Shown one piece after another: positions 27,638 to 37,351 of a stretch of 64,000 nt of DNA. The DNA comes from Cyclobacteriaceae bacterium (GTDB taxonomy: Bacteria > Bacteroidota > Bacteroidia > Cytophagales > Cyclobacteriaceae): positions 1 through 64,000 of the forward strand of contig JANQSI010000006.1 in NCBI GenBank assembly GCA_028284125.1. Reading direction: 5' to 3'. The position numbers were made by a program, and so were the translations under genes. The first letter of the stretch is position 1. Every line of letters begins with the position of its first letter. The notes below the pieces were generated by a model, which was given only the letters and a program-made list of their open reading frames with translations, was not told the DNA's origin and searched no databases.

Positions 27638-30021
27638 TAGGAGAAGTTTTTGGCCAAAGAGGATTTTTTCTTTTTCCCTTCTTCGTAGTATCCATTACTA
27701 TAGCCGTTTCCATACCCGTATCCATATCCATATCCATATCCTGGAGTCGAAGATATTGAATTCAAAATTGCGGTGATATTGCAAAACTGACCGGAAGCTT
27801 TCAAGTCATTTATTATTTTGGTAAAACTTCTTTTAGAGTAATCTGCCCTAACAACATAGAGCTGAATATCTGACTTAACCATTGCCAGGCGAGCATCTGT
27901 TACCAAACCAATCGGTGGCGTATCTAATATAATTACGTCGAATTTCTTCCTTAATTCAAGGAGTAATTCCTCGAATTCTTTCTGAAGAAGTAGTTCAGAA
28001 GGATTTGGTGGAGTAGGACCTGCAGAGACAAAGTGTAGATTTTCAATTTCTGTTTCCTGAATACTTGATTTTAGGTCTGTCTTTCCTGTGATCAAGGTAC
28101 TCATTCCATCCTTGGAAGAAACTCCTCCAAAAGCCAAGTGGACTTTCGGTTTTCTCATATCTAAATCAACAACACAAACCTTTTGGTTGGTCATCGCAAT
28201 GATGGCTCCAAGATTGGCTGCAACAAAAGTCTTTCCTTCTCCTGGGACAGTAGATGTTACACTGACTAGCTTGGATCCATTTTTTGCATCAATGAAATCC
28301 ATGTTGGTTCTCAATGTTCTAAGTGCCTCACTCAATGAGGATTTCGAGTTGTTTTTGACTACAAGAGCGGTATGTTCAAGGTCATCTCTAGTGTATTTTG
28401 GAATTGATCCTAAAACCGGGACATTAACCAACTTCTCTAGCTCTTTGATTCCAGCTACTTTGTTGTGTGCAAGGTATTTGATCAAAAGGAATACTATACC
28501 GATGACAAATCCCATTACGACAGATGCTGCCATAATCATCAGTTTTTGTGGCTTGATTGGGGTGCCTGGTAATGATGCCGATGAAAGGATGACATTATCC
28601 GTCACGGTTCCTGCACGAGTTATTTCCAGCTCAATCTTGGATTGTTGGAGCGATAGCATGAATTCTTCTTCAAGAGAATAGACCCTATTTGTTTTACCAA
28701 ATTCTGTACGCATGGATGGAAGTGAAGACAAATTGACTTCTAGTGCAGATCGCTGACTTTCAAAGCGAGTAAGTCGGTCATCCAGGCTTTTACTATAAGC
28801 TGAAATCAGTGAGGTAAGATTAACTCTTGATTTTGTCAGTTTGGAATCAACCTGCTGAATGATATAAGATGTCTCATTGTAAGAACCTAATTTAAGTTCT
28901 CGCTCCTCGGTCAATTTTATATACTCATCCAATTGCTGAGCTAATGCGGATGGTAAACCTCCGATTGAAATGGGATTGAGTGACAAGGTCAGATTTGCCT
29001 TCAATTGGTTTTCGAGTCTTATGACATCCTTAATTCTATTTTTTAAGCTTACAATAACGGAATCCAATTGTGCTAACTGGTCAATGGTTCGATTGAGGTC
29101 TTCGTTGAGATTGGTGGTTCTGTTTTCTATTGTGAACTGCTCGAAATAGTTTTCATATTCCTGTAGTTTATCCTCCGTTTTCTCAATTTGTTCATCTAAA
29201 AAGCCAATTTTTTGTACCAACGCCTGGTTTTTGACTTCACGTGTATAATCCAGGTAAAGTGAATCGATCAAATTGACTAAGTCTCGTGCTTTAAATCGAT
29301 TATGATCAGTTAATGAAATTCTTATTGTTTTTGCGTTGAAATTCTCAGGAATGACTTCTACCCTGCTCTGCAGATAATTAATTAATGCATCATGACTGTT
29401 TACAGTGAAATAAAAAACTCGTTTTAAGTCATCACTGAAGAACGAGGTTTTTTCAATCAAAAAATTGAAGTCTTCTGTTCGGATTTCTTCGCCAAATTGA
29501 TATCTCTTACTAGTCTCAACACCATTTTTCACGTATGTCAATTCAAACTCATCAGAACTTATGATTTCCACATCAAAGGGAGTATCATAATAACTAGCAT
29601 TTAAGATTTTATGAGATACAACAAAAGGTGAATTCCTGTAACGTTCGTCGGTAAGGTATCTTCCATACAAATGATATGAAACATCAAGCTTTGCAGCTTC
29701 AACCACTCTAGAGAAAAAGAGCTTAGATCTTAATAGCTCGATTTCTCCTGAAATAATATTTTGTTCCTGGGAGTTAAAACCACTTGTTAGTCCGAGCACA
29801 TTAGCCTCGCTTTGAAACTCAAGTTTTATTATGGAATCAGACTTATAAAGTGGTTTCGTATATCGAACATACAAGTAGGCTCCGGAAACCACCAATACAA
29901 TAAACCCAATGATCCAGAACTTGCTTCGCTTCAATACATACCAAAAGCGTTCTAAATCGAAGGATTCGAAGAAGTCTTTGTCAGACTCAAATTGGCCATT
30001 TGATTGAAATTCACTACTCAA
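27637..30021 (-). CDS. Polysaccharide co-polymerase/tyrosine autokinase (Wzc-like)
   Basis: A 794-residue inner-membrane protein controlling chain length and export of a surface polysaccharide. Membrane segments are near 35-52 and 505-525, a Wzz domain with long coiled-coil periplasmic region between them, and a C-terminal BY-kinase: Walker A STVPGEGKT near 588, A' VVDLDMRKP near 613, Walker B VIILDTPP near 700. The tail has nine or more Tyr in Gly-Tyr repeats, the usual autophosphorylation cluster, encoded by a hexanucleotide repeat. Confidence 0.94.
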   Translation of the reverse strand: MSSEFQSNGQFESDKDFFESFDLERFWYVLKRSKFWIIGFIVLVVSGAYLYVRYTKPLYKSDSIIKLEFQSEANVLGLTSGFNSQEQNIISGEIELLRSKLFFSRVVEAAKLDVSYHLYGRYLTDERYRNSPFVVSHKILNASYYDTPFDVEIISSDEFELTYVKNGVETSKRYQFGEEIRTEDFNFLIEKTSFFSDDLKRVFYFTVNSHDALINYLQSRVEVIPENFNAKTIRISLTDHNRFKARDLVNLIDSLYLDYTREVKNQALVQKIGFLDEQIEKTEDKLQEYENYFEQFTIENRTTNLNEDLNRTIDQLAQLDSVIVSLKNRIKDVIRLENQLKANLTLSLNPISIGGLPSALAQQLDEYIKLTEERELKLGSYNETSYIIQQVDSKLTKSRVNLTSLISAYSKSLDDRLTRFESQRSALEVNLSSLPSMRTEFGKTNRVYSLEEEFMLSLQQSKIELEITRAGTVTDNVILSSASLPGTPIKPQKLMIMAASVVMGFVIGIVFLLIKYLAHNKVAGIKELEKLVNVPVLGSIPKYTRDDLEHTALVVKNNSKSSLSEALRTLRTNMDFIDAKNGSKLVSVTSTVPGEGKTFVAANLGAIIAMTNQKVCVVDLDMRKPKVHLAFGGVSSKDGMSTLITGKTDLKSSIQETEIENLHFVSAGPTPPNPSELLLQKEFEELLLELRKKFDVIILDTPPIGLVTDARLAMVKSDIQLYVVRADYSKRSFTKIINDLKASGQFCNITAILNSISSTPGYGYGYGYGYGNGYSNGYYEEGKKKKSSLAKNFS
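27710..27741 (-). repeat. Hexanucleotide repeat encoding the Gly-Tyr tail of the kinase
   Basis: Five 6-bp units (CCATAC, CCGTAT, then CCATAT three times on the + strand) encode Gly-Tyr pairs. Gain or loss of units keeps the frame and would change the number of tyrosines. Confidence 0.85.
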
Positions 30022-30022
30022 C

Positions 30023-30802
30023 TTATAGATTCTGAATTACCACAACTAAAGTCAAAACGCTCGCTACCAAACTCAAAGCTGGTGAAATATCTCGTAAGGA
30101 TTCTAGCCAAGGTCTTCGCCATGGTTCCACGTAAACAATGTCACCTGGTTCTACTATCAAATTTGTCTTTTGCATTCCGCTGATCGTGCTTAGATCAACT
30201 TCATACACAAGATCTCCTCGAATGAGTTTAATGTTTTGAGCTTTCGCTCCAAGTTCCACACCTCCAGCAAGTGCAAGTACTTCAACTAACTGTGTATTTT
30301 CATTAATTAGCGGTATCACTTGCCCTCCGGGAGCTCCAAGTACAAAAACTCTTCTGTTGTTAATTCTCAGCTTAACAAACGGATCTATATATACGTCCCC
30401 AAATTCTTCAGCAATTTTCACTTCTGCCTCAAGCAGTGTCATTCCAACTAGATTTTGTCTTCCAATTAAAGGAAACAAAACAGATCCATCTGCCTGGATA
30501 ATGTATTGAAATATATCTCTTTGTTGTTGCATTTGACCTCCAGCCACAGCCCCTTGAAGCATCTCAAAGTTTGGGTCAATCAATCGTTCTCCTTTGTTAG
30601 TGAAAACATCTAACAGCAGGACGTCATTGGGCTGCAAGATGTAATTGGAATCAACAGACTCAGTAACTTCCGCTAGATCTTCTTCTGTGAATTTCTTGTC
30701 ATATTGAAACAAAATATCTTGCTTGTATGACTTACAACTGCTCAACACTATTAGGAACAAAAAAATATGACGGATCACTGCGAAAATTGTATTAAACAGC
30801 AA
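30023..30802 (-). CDS. Polysaccharide export protein (Wza-like lipoprotein)
   Basis: A 259-residue outer-membrane lipoprotein: signal sequence with lipobox LSSC (Cys near residue 23), a polysaccharide export domain (LQPNDVLLLDVFTNKGE near 56), an SLBB domain (VFVLGAPGGQVIPLINENTQ near 152), and a C-terminal hydrophobic helix near 238-256. It forms the export channel that works with the Wzc-like kinase encoded one base downstream. Confidence 0.92.
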   Translation of the reverse strand: MLFNTIFAVIRHIFLFLIVLSSCKSYKQDILFQYDKKFTEEDLAEVTESVDSNYILQPNDVLLLDVFTNKGERLIDPNFEMLQGAVAGGQMQQQRDIFQYIIQADGSVLFPLIGRQNLVGMTLLEAEVKIAEEFGDVYIDPFVKLRINNRRVFVLGAPGGQVIPLINENTQLVEVLALAGGVELGAKAQNIKLIRGDLVYEVDLSTISGMQKTNLIVEPGDIVYVEPWRRPWLESLRDISPALSLVASVLTLVVVIQNL

Positions 30803-30828
30803 AAATAGGCTAAATCCAACACAGATTA

Positions 30829-31938
30829 TTATTTATCGACTATTTGGCCAATAGTTTCTACGTATGATTGAATTACTTGGCTTTGGTCAAATTTTTCCTC
30901 CACCAACTTCCTAGAATTCACTGAAAAAATCTTCCTCTCTTCATCATTAAGCGCCAGGTATAGTTTTATTTTATCTGCCAAACTCGATGGGTTTTTTACC
31001 TCAAAAAGAAATCCGTTAAAGCCATCTCTGACCACTTCCTTACAACCGGGAACATTGGATGCAAGTAACGGTCTTCCAAGAGCAGCACCTTCCAATAAGG
31101 TTCTGGGAGTTCCTTCTCGATAAGATGGTAGTACTACTACTTCATGTTCTGAAATCAAAGATTGTATGTCATCATTGTGTGGTAAGTACTTGATTAATTT
31201 TTCTCGCTCCCACTCCTCAACCTCGGCCTTCATAATACTCCTTGAATGACTTTCATCCAGTTTACCGACCAATGTGCATTGGACTGAAACTTCTTGTTCT
31301 TTCAAAATTTTGGAAGCTTCTACAAAATCTCGAACACCCTTTTCCTCAATGATTCTTCCGATCATCAAAAGTTTTGTTGGCTTAGAAAATTCTAGGTCCT
31401 GATAAGCAAACCTTTCCAGGTTAATTCCAGAGCCTGGTAAGAGACTCATTCTACTATGATTCAATTTCACATGCTTTAAGAACATTTTTTTATCATCATC
31501 ATTTTGAAAGAAAATATGATTACTGTATCCAAATGCAAGTTGATACAATCTAAGAGCCAATTTCCCCGTCCAGCCACCGGCTAGAAAAACTGTGCCGAGT
31601 CCGCTTACATTGCAGATAGTTGGGACACCAGCTAATTTCCCAGCAAGAGAAGCGTATATGTTTGGTTTGATAGTGAAGCAGAGAGCCACATCCGGTTTTT
31701 CCCTTCTGAAGATTTTTCTGATTTGATTGAAATATTTCAGATCTCGTGCTGGATTTGTGCCTGTCTGATCAAGGGGAGTATCTATGAATTCTATCCCCCA
31801 TTGCTCCAATTCGTTGCTATATCTGTCCTTTGGTGCAAGAGAGATCACCTTATCGCCTCTGTTCAAGAAATATCGAACCAAACCTTCTCTAAAGTTGTAG
31901 ACGTTCCAACAAGTATTTGTAACAAATGCAATCTTCAC
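30829..31938 (-). CDS. Family 4 glycosyltransferase
   Basis: A 369-residue GT-B enzyme. The N-terminal half begins KIAFVTNTCWNVYNFREGL; the C-terminal donor-binding half has LLMIGRIIEEKGVRDF near 210 and the EX7E region SYREGTPRTLLEGAALG near 272-288, GRPLLASNVPGCKEVV near 289. It is closest in look to PglA/CapM-type hexosamine transferases. It is the first gene of the minus-strand export operon. Donor and acceptor sugars are unknown. Confidence 0.9.
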   Translation of the reverse strand: MKIAFVTNTCWNVYNFREGLVRYFLNRGDKVISLAPKDRYSNELEQWGIEFIDTPLDQTGTNPARDLKYFNQIRKIFRREKPDVALCFTIKPNIYASLAGKLAGVPTICNVSGLGTVFLAGGWTGKLALRLYQLAFGYSNHIFFQNDDDKKMFLKHVKLNHSRMSLLPGSGINLERFAYQDLEFSKPTKLLMIGRIIEEKGVRDFVEASKILKEQEVSVQCTLVGKLDESHSRSIMKAEVEEWEREKLIKYLPHNDDIQSLISEHEVVVLPSYREGTPRTLLEGAALGRPLLASNVPGCKEVVRDGFNGFLFEVKNPSSLADKIKLYLALNDEERKIFSVNSRKLVEEKFDQSQVIQSYVETIGQIVDK

Positions 31939-31955
31939 CCAAAAGAGAATTATCC

Positions 31956-31984
31956 TTTGAAAACTTTCGTAAGCTATAATTTTG
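31956..31984 (+). promoter_or_regulatory. Promoter of hflX
   Basis: TTTG (31956-31959), 17-nt spacer and TAATTTTG (31977-31984). The ATG at 31994 lies about ten bases after it, so the hflX leader is very short. The TTG at 31982 falls inside the -7 element and cannot be the start. Confidence 0.65.
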
Positions 31985-31993
31985 TATCCACAT

Positions 31994-33115
31994 ATGTTTG
32001 AAACAAAGCAAAAGAACGAGCGCGGGGTATTGGTAGCAGTTGGTGCTAAGTCCGCAAGCGATGAACAGCTAAAAGAGCTAATGGACGAGTTGGAGTTTCT
32101 TTCGCAGACGCTTCAAATTGACGTATTCAATCATTTCTTTCAAAAACTGGAGCATCCTGATTCTCGAACATTTGTGGGCAAAGGGAAATTGGAAGAAATC
32201 AAGACTTATTGCAAGGTTGAAAAAATCGATGTGGTCATTTTCGATGATGACCTTTCTCCTTCTCAGCTAAGGAACCTCGAGAAAGAGCTCAAAATCAAAA
32301 TCTATGACAGAAGTCTTTTGATATTGGATATTTTTCTAAAGCGAGCAAAAACGGCCCAGGCTAAAACTCAAGTTGAGCTTGCTAGATTTCAATATCTCTT
32401 ACCCAGGCTTACAAGAATGTGGACTCACCTTGAGCGTCAAAGAGGTGGAACGGGAACTCGTGGTGGAGCTGGTGAAAAAGAAATTGAAACAGATAGGAGG
32501 ATTATCCGAGACCAAATCAACGTTCTCAAAAAGAAATTGGAGAAAATTGAAAAGCAATCTGAAACCAGAAGAAAGTCTAGGCAGGGAATTGTCCGGGTGG
32601 CATTGGTTGGTTATACGAATGCAGGAAAATCCTCTTTGATGCGGATTTTGAGTAAAGAAAAAGTTTACGCCAAAGATGAGCTTTTCGCAACCGTAGATTC
32701 CACCGTACGAAAAGTGGTTTTTGGGAATCTACCTTTTCTTCTTTCTGATACGGTTGGTTTCATTCGAAAACTCCCACACGATTTGATCGAATCTTTCAAG
32801 TCTACATTGGCGGAAGTTAAAGAAGCGGATATTCTGCTTCACGTAATTGACGCTTCCAGTCCATCACACGAGGAACATATTGAAGTCGTAGAGCAAACTT
32901 TAGCCGAAATTGGAGCTTCAGATATCACCACAATTAAGGTTTTCAATAAAGTAGACCTGATAAAAGAAAACCCGCCGACTAATGGAGGTCTGTCAGTAGC
33001 TATCTCAGCAAAAGATAAAACTGGTATTGATGAACTCAGACACTTAATGGTAGAAGAGGTTAAGAAAGTTCATCTAAGAATTTATCCAAATTATTTGCAT
33101 CAGGAGGTGTATTAG
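31994..33115 (+). CDS. hflX: GTPase HflX
   Basis: Ribosome-associated GTPase that splits stalled or stressed ribosomes. With the start at 31994 it has 373 residues. The N-terminal HflX domain includes RTFVGKGKLEEI near residue 47 and DRSLLILDIFLKRAKTAQAK near 99. The G domain has GYTNAGKSSL near 206, DTVGFIRKLPHDLIESFKST near 252 and NKVD near 318. The short C-terminal region is normal. Confidence 0.95.
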   Translation: MFETKQKNERGVLVAVGAKSASDEQLKELMDELEFLSQTLQIDVFNHFFQKLEHPDSRTFVGKGKLEEIKTYCKVEKIDVVIFDDDLSPSQLRNLEKELKIKIYDRSLLILDIFLKRAKTAQAKTQVELARFQYLLPRLTRMWTHLERQRGGTGTRGGAGEKEIETDRRIIRDQINVLKKKLEKIEKQSETRRKSRQGIVRVALVGYTNAGKSSLMRILSKEKVYAKDELFATVDSTVRKVVFGNLPFLLSDTVGFIRKLPHDLIESFKSTLAEVKEADILLHVIDASSPSHEEHIEVVEQTLAEIGASDITTIKVFNKVDLIKENPPTNGGLSVAISAKDKTGIDELRHLMVEEVKKVHLRIYPNYLHQEVY

Positions 33116-33152
33116 ATAGAATCTAATAATATTACCGTTCCAAATTTATCAG

Positions 33153-34019
33153 ATGGATTATCTATTCAAGCAGTCGTTACTAAACTTCAAAATATCCATT
33201 GAAAAATGGAGTATGTTTTTCAATCAAAACTTAAGGAGTTGCGATCCTGTTAGGATGATAATCCCAATAACTAAAATATATATTTTTACCTCTCTCTTTT
33301 TAATCATTTATAGTCCATTTACAAATGGGACAACATCTGATGTCTTCAGTATAGGATTAAGATTGGTTGGTGTTTTATTGATTTTTTCTGTGTTCTATGG
33401 CATATATAGTGCTTTCTATTTCTTTAATGACCGTAACCTAAAAAAATATCATATCCCAATCATTGGGATATGTTCGGCTATCATTTCGGGAATCCTAGTC
33501 AGTGGATATGAATCTCTAGTTAATATAGATGCTGTGATCTCATTTTCAAATGTCTTGGAGAACAGCACCAAAATTTTAATGATCCTTGCCTTAGTAGTAG
33601 TTTTTTTTCTTGTGAGAAGCACAAGTGTCACTACACAATCTAATGTGGCTAATGGAAATCTTGTTCTTAACTCAAAAAATAAACGCGAGACTTTACACTT
33701 AAAGGAAGAGGAAGTTCATCTGGTCTCTTCGCACGAGAACTACATTAAAGTGTTTTTCACTAAAGACAATAAATTACAAAGCGCCTTACTAAGAAATACA
33801 ATTACAAATGCAACCAAGCAAATAAAGAACAAAGATTTAATGAGATGCCACCGTAAGCATATCGTAAATCTCTCTAAGGTTTATTCAATTAGCAGTAGAA
33901 ACCAACGACTGTACCTCAGGGTCGATGAGATCGAAGAGCCTATCATCGTTTCAAAGCCCTACGTAAAGGCTGTTCATAGACGTCTGATTAATTCAAAGAC
34001 AACAGATAAACTTTCTTAA
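33153..34019 (+). CDS. Membrane-anchored LytTR-domain regulator
   Basis: A 288-residue protein with four membrane segments (about 36-58, 70-92, 101-120, 138-157) followed by a C-terminal LytTR DNA-binding domain (near 185-280, with LVSSHENYIKVFF and MRCHRKHIVNL). Such proteins are membrane-bound transcription factors without a response-regulator receiver domain. Target genes are unknown. A 21-bp perfect palindrome lies inside the coding region at 33451-33471. Confidence 0.88.
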   Translation: MDYLFKQSLLNFKISIEKWSMFFNQNLRSCDPVRMIIPITKIYIFTSLFLIIYSPFTNGTTSDVFSIGLRLVGVLLIFSVFYGIYSAFYFFNDRNLKKYHIPIIGICSAIISGILVSGYESLVNIDAVISFSNVLENSTKILMILALVVVFFLVRSTSVTTQSNVANGNLVLNSKNKRETLHLKEEEVHLVSSHENYIKVFFTKDNKLQSALLRNTITNATKQIKNKDLMRCHRKHIVNLSKVYSISSRNQRLYLRVDEIEEPIIVSKPYVKAVHRRLINSKTTDKLS

Positions 34020-34023
34020 TTTC

Positions 34024-34710
34024 TCAGCTCTCAGTTTTTAGCCTCAATAGAGAAACTCCAAGAATCAACCAAAAAAGAAAGGATAACATAATAAATATTC
34101 CTCCGAGAGGCTCTTCCCAATATCTTCCAAACAATCCGAGAATGAAAGCAACGGAAGAAAAATGCCCAACTATCAAACCAAAATAGCCTAGCCGTTTTTT
34201 AAACAAAGTGGTATGAAGGTTTATTTGAGATAAAAATCCAATCGCTATAAAAATCAGGAGCAGCGCTATGCTAAAAAAGTTAATGGCTATTGAATGAACA
34301 ATCTCAATCAACATATAAGCATCTTCACCATAAACATCTATTGACCTAAGCGCTTTGTGTAATACAAACCCATCAAAAATTGTTGCGATAAAGAACAAAC
34401 CAAATCCACCATATCCACATATTGACACAAAGCTCGAGAGAATGGGAAATCCAGATTCCTTGTGGGAATCCAACAAAAATCTAATTCCAAAAATTATGAA
34501 TAAAAATCCGGCCATTGCCATTAAATGACTGATCGCATGTCCTGAATAATTAGGCGTAATGAAATTGATTAATTGTTCGGCTGTTTCCAGTGGGAATTCT
34601 GGCGGTTTCTTCAGGCCAGCCATCACAGGGATCATCCGTGTAAGATTTAGAAATCCCCCTATTATTAGTAGCCAACCTGCAGTGTTTTTGTACTTTTTTG
34701 AAAGTGTCAT
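34024..34710 (-). CDS. Six-pass membrane protein of unknown function
   Basis: A 228-residue protein with six hydrophobic segments, near residues 11-31, 57-78, 87-110, 134-157, 173-192 and 203-222, and a hydrophilic loop between the first two. I do not recognise a family. It converges on the LytTR gene with a 4-bp gap and is divergent from tRNA-Arg(CCT). Confidence 0.75.
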   Translation of the reverse strand: MTLSKKYKNTAGWLLIIGGFLNLTRMIPVMAGLKKPPEFPLETAEQLINFITPNYSGHAISHLMAMAGFLFIIFGIRFLLDSHKESGFPILSSFVSICGYGGFGLFFIATIFDGFVLHKALRSIDVYGEDAYMLIEIVHSIAINFFSIALLLIFIAIGFLSQINLHTTLFKKRLGYFGLIVGHFSSVAFILGLFGRYWEEPLGGIFIMLSFLFWLILGVSLLRLKTES

Positions 34711-34917
34711 AGCAATTTTTTATTTGTGCTATGTTATTCATGTACTAAAACATGTGGCTATACAAACAGGATTTTAGTGAGGAAATGAGTATTTGTGTGA
34801 TGAATTGATCATTACGTCTTTCAAATCAGGAGTTCAATCAATATTGCGATCTGATAATGACAGAGAATCTGGTAAAGTCAGAGAATTAGAACCTAGTTAT
34901 GTCAAAAAATGATTTGA

Positions 34918-34947
34918 TTGATATCAGTATCTGATTTTCTACATTTG
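34918..34947 (+). promoter_or_regulatory. Promoter of tRNA-Arg(CCT) and its repeat array
   Basis: TTG (34918-34920), 19-nt spacer and TACATTTG (34940-34947) fit the Bacteroidota consensus well. Transcription would start about 45 nt before the tRNA and continue into the 64-bp repeats. The rest of the 287-bp gap before the tRNA shows nothing else clear. Confidence 0.7.
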
Positions 34948-34997
34948 TGGTTTCCTATTAAACTTGGGAAATAAACTCAAAATTTTCACCAATTACT

Positions 34998-35069
34998 GGC
35001 CCCGTAGTTCAATGGATAGAATAGAAGTTTCCTAAACTTTTGATGCAGGTTCGATTCCTGCCGGGGCTA
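34998..35069 (+). tRNA. tRNA-Arg (CCT)
   Basis: Cloverleaf with acceptor GGCCCCG/CGGGGCT (G-U at the first pair), D-arm GTTC/GAAT, anticodon loop TTCCTAA (CCT), T-arm GCAGG-TTCGATT-CCTGC and discriminator A; no encoded CCA. Its 3' half is repeated downstream in a modified form. Confidence 0.93.
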
Positions 35070-35070
35070 C

Positions 35071-35326
35071 TAAAGTTTCCTAAACTTTTGATGCAGTGTG
35101 GAGCGCCACCCCGGTCGATTCCTGCCGGGGCTACTAAAGTTTCCTAAACTTTTAATGCAGTGTGGAGCGCCACCCCGGTCGATTCCTGCCGGGGCTACTA
35201 AAGTTTCCTAAACTTTTGATGCAGTGTGGAGCGCCACCTCGGTCAATTCCTGCCGGGGCTACTCAAGTTTCCTAAACTTTTAATGCAGTGTGGAGCGCCA
35301 CCCCGATCGATTCCTGCCGGGGCTAC
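35071..35326 (+). repeat. Four 64-bp tandem repeats derived from the 3' half of tRNA-Arg(CCT)
   Basis: Units at 35071-35134, 35135-35198, 35199-35262 and 35263-35326. Each has the tRNA anticodon arm to GATGCAG (or AATGCAG), then an 18-nt block (TGTGGAGCGCCACCCCGG) in place of GT, then the tRNA from TCGATTCC to the acceptor end. Each can fold into AAAGTTT/AAACTTT (loop CCT), GTGG/CCAC and CCCCGG/CCGGGG hairpins. Units differ at one to four positions; several changes keep pairing. There are no spacers between units, so this is not a CRISPR array. The array ends at a degenerate fifth beginning (TAAAACTTA). Confidence 0.95.
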
Positions 35327-35356
35327 TAAAACTTATCTAGATCGAATTTTCAATTT

Positions 35357-37351
35357 TTAAAAACTTGTAAAATTTTTATCCTCTTGATCTAATTCTAAGT
35401 CTATCTCAATGCCATTCTCTAAAGAAGAACCGTTACTTCCTGTAGTAATTGGGCTATCAATTTCTTGCTTTTCTTGTGAATCCTTGCTGAGAGTTCTCTC
35501 AAATTGGAATTCGTTGCTCTCTCCGATATCGAAGTATTCTATTGCATTCCTTAGTGTATCCGCCTGCATTGACAATTCTCTTGAACTTGAAGCAGTTTGT
35601 TGAGAGCTGGCGGCATTTTGTTGCGTAATGTTATTCAACTGCTGAATGGCACTATTTATTTGTTCTGCTCCTGAATTTTGCTCCTCACTTGCTTGTGTAA
35701 TTTGCTTAACAATTTGGGCAGTTTTCTGAATACCAGGCATCAGTTTTTCAAAAAGCTGACCAGCTTCATCAGCAACTCCTACGCTTGTCTTGCATAAATC
35801 ATCGATAGCAACAGCTGAAGATTGACTGTTCTCAGCTAACCTTCTAACTTCGGCTGCCACAACAGCAAAACCTTTACCAGCTTCTCCAGCTCGAGCTGCC
35901 TCCACCGCTGCGTTCAGAGCCAAAATGTTTGTTTTACGAGCAAACTCACCAATAACAGTTACCCTTTCAGCAATTTCCTTCATTGAATCAACTGTTTGGT
36001 CCACTGCTGATTTTCCTTTTTGAACATCTTGAACAGCCTCAATGGCTATTTTTTCGGCTTCCAACGCGCTTGATGCATTTTGTTGAATATTGGCCGTCAT
36101 TTCTTCCATCGAAGCTGAAACTTCCTCTGAAGATGATGCTTGATCACTGGCCCCAATGGACATTTCCTGAGCAGAAGAAGACATCTGTTTACTTGCCTCT
36201 GATATGGAATTCGCACTGTCAGATACTCGTAAAACTGTATTCCTCAGATTCTCAATCATTTCAATCATGCTCTTATATAGTCCTTTATAAGTCTTATTCT
36301 TATCGAACTGAATACTTAACACGCCATCTGCCACTTTAGAGACGACTCCTGCAACCTCCGCCGGTTCACCACCCAGCTTTTCCATCACAGATTTGATAAT
36401 GTAAAAAACAGCAAAAACTCCAATAATGATTGCTAACATCGTACTAGCTAGAAGTATTGTTTTGGTATTGTTCGCAGTAGATTCCTGATTTTGAAGCCGT
36501 TCCGATAGCAAGTCATATTCAACCTTTGCAAATGCTGCAATTACTTCACGAATTTTATCAATGTATTGCTTCCCCTCCTTCTTTTCGAATTCTGCATATA
36601 GTTCATCCATGTCAGTGATGACTGACTCTTCTTTGATAAGTGCAACAAGTTTTTCAGCGTATTCAGCTCTCCATTCATCATATGCGTTACGGATTCCGAC
36701 ATTAGCCCGATATCGTCTCAAATCAGAAGCGACCACATCCCTATGTTGTTCAAACAATTTAAGGTATGCCTCTTCTTCGGTAATAATGTAACTCTGAAGT
36801 TGATTTTCCACTTCCAGCAAATTCTTCTGAATAATGTCTTTCGATACTCTTGGTAAACCGGAAGCCAACAAAAGCTGACGAAGTTTTTCCATACTCCCTC
36901 TACCAACCTCAGATGTAATAATTTGATTAATCTCATTTCTCAACTCTTCACCCTTCTTGATTTCCCTTCTCATCTCAATATACTTTTCTGCAACATTCGT
37001 CTTCCAAGACAAAGCAAGATTTTCTACTTCCTGAAGCCGCTCGACTTGGGAAGGATTGACTTTCATGGTTTGTTTTAATTCAGCAATGAGCTCGTCAAAA
37101 TTGGTTACTCCATAATCATAAGGCTCTAAAAATTCTTCAATACCAATTACTACATATCCATTCATTCCTGTTTCCTGATCAACTACATAGCCAAGTAATT
37201 GATTGGAATTCCCAATCACTTTGTACGTAAACTCTACCCATTTAGTATTATCTAAAAGTCGATTTACATTGATAAAAACGATGATACAGATTAGTGATAG
37301 CATAGCTAGCGTTATGCTATTGAAAGTGATAAGCTGGGTTCTAAATTTCAT
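35357..37351 (-). CDS. Methyl-accepting chemotaxis protein with CHASE3-like sensor
   Basis: A 664-residue transmembrane receptor. Membrane segments lie near 9-28 and 300-320. The periplasmic part (about 30-298) resembles CHASE3 ([20 protein letters not shown] near 48). A HAMP-like stretch follows, then a signalling domain with the hairpin tip [20 protein letters not shown] near 475-494. The ligand is unknown; no che genes are nearby. Confidence 0.92.
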   Translation of the reverse strand: MKFRTQLITFNSITLAMLSLICIIVFINVNRLLDNTKWVEFTYKVIGNSNQLLGYVVDQETGMNGYVVIGIEEFLEPYDYGVTNFDELIAELKQTMKVNPSQVERLQEVENLALSWKTNVAEKYIEMRREIKKGEELRNEINQIITSEVGRGSMEKLRQLLLASGLPRVSKDIIQKNLLEVENQLQSYIITEEEAYLKLFEQHRDVVASDLRRYRANVGIRNAYDEWRAEYAEKLVALIKEESVITDMDELYAEFEKKEGKQYIDKIREVIAAFAKVEYDLLSERLQNQESTANNTKTILLASTMLAIIIGVFAVFYIIKSVMEKLGGEPAEVAGVVSKVADGVLSIQFDKNKTYKGLYKSMIEMIENLRNTVLRVSDSANSISEASKQMSSSAQEMSIGASDQASSSEEVSASMEEMTANIQQNASSALEAEKIAIEAVQDVQKGKSAVDQTVDSMKEIAERVTVIGEFARKTNILALNAAVEAARAGEAGKGFAVVAAEVRRLAENSQSSAVAIDDLCKTSVGVADEAGQLFEKLMPGIQKTAQIVKQITQASEEQNSGAEQINSAIQQLNNITQQNAASSQQTASSSRELSMQADTLRNAIEYFDIGESNEFQFERTLSKDSQEKQEIDSPITTGSNGSSLENGIEIDLELDQEDKNFTSF

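Noticed and set aside
35071..35326. CRISPR array
   Set aside because: The repeats are contiguous with no spacers, derive from the tRNA, and there are no cas genes.
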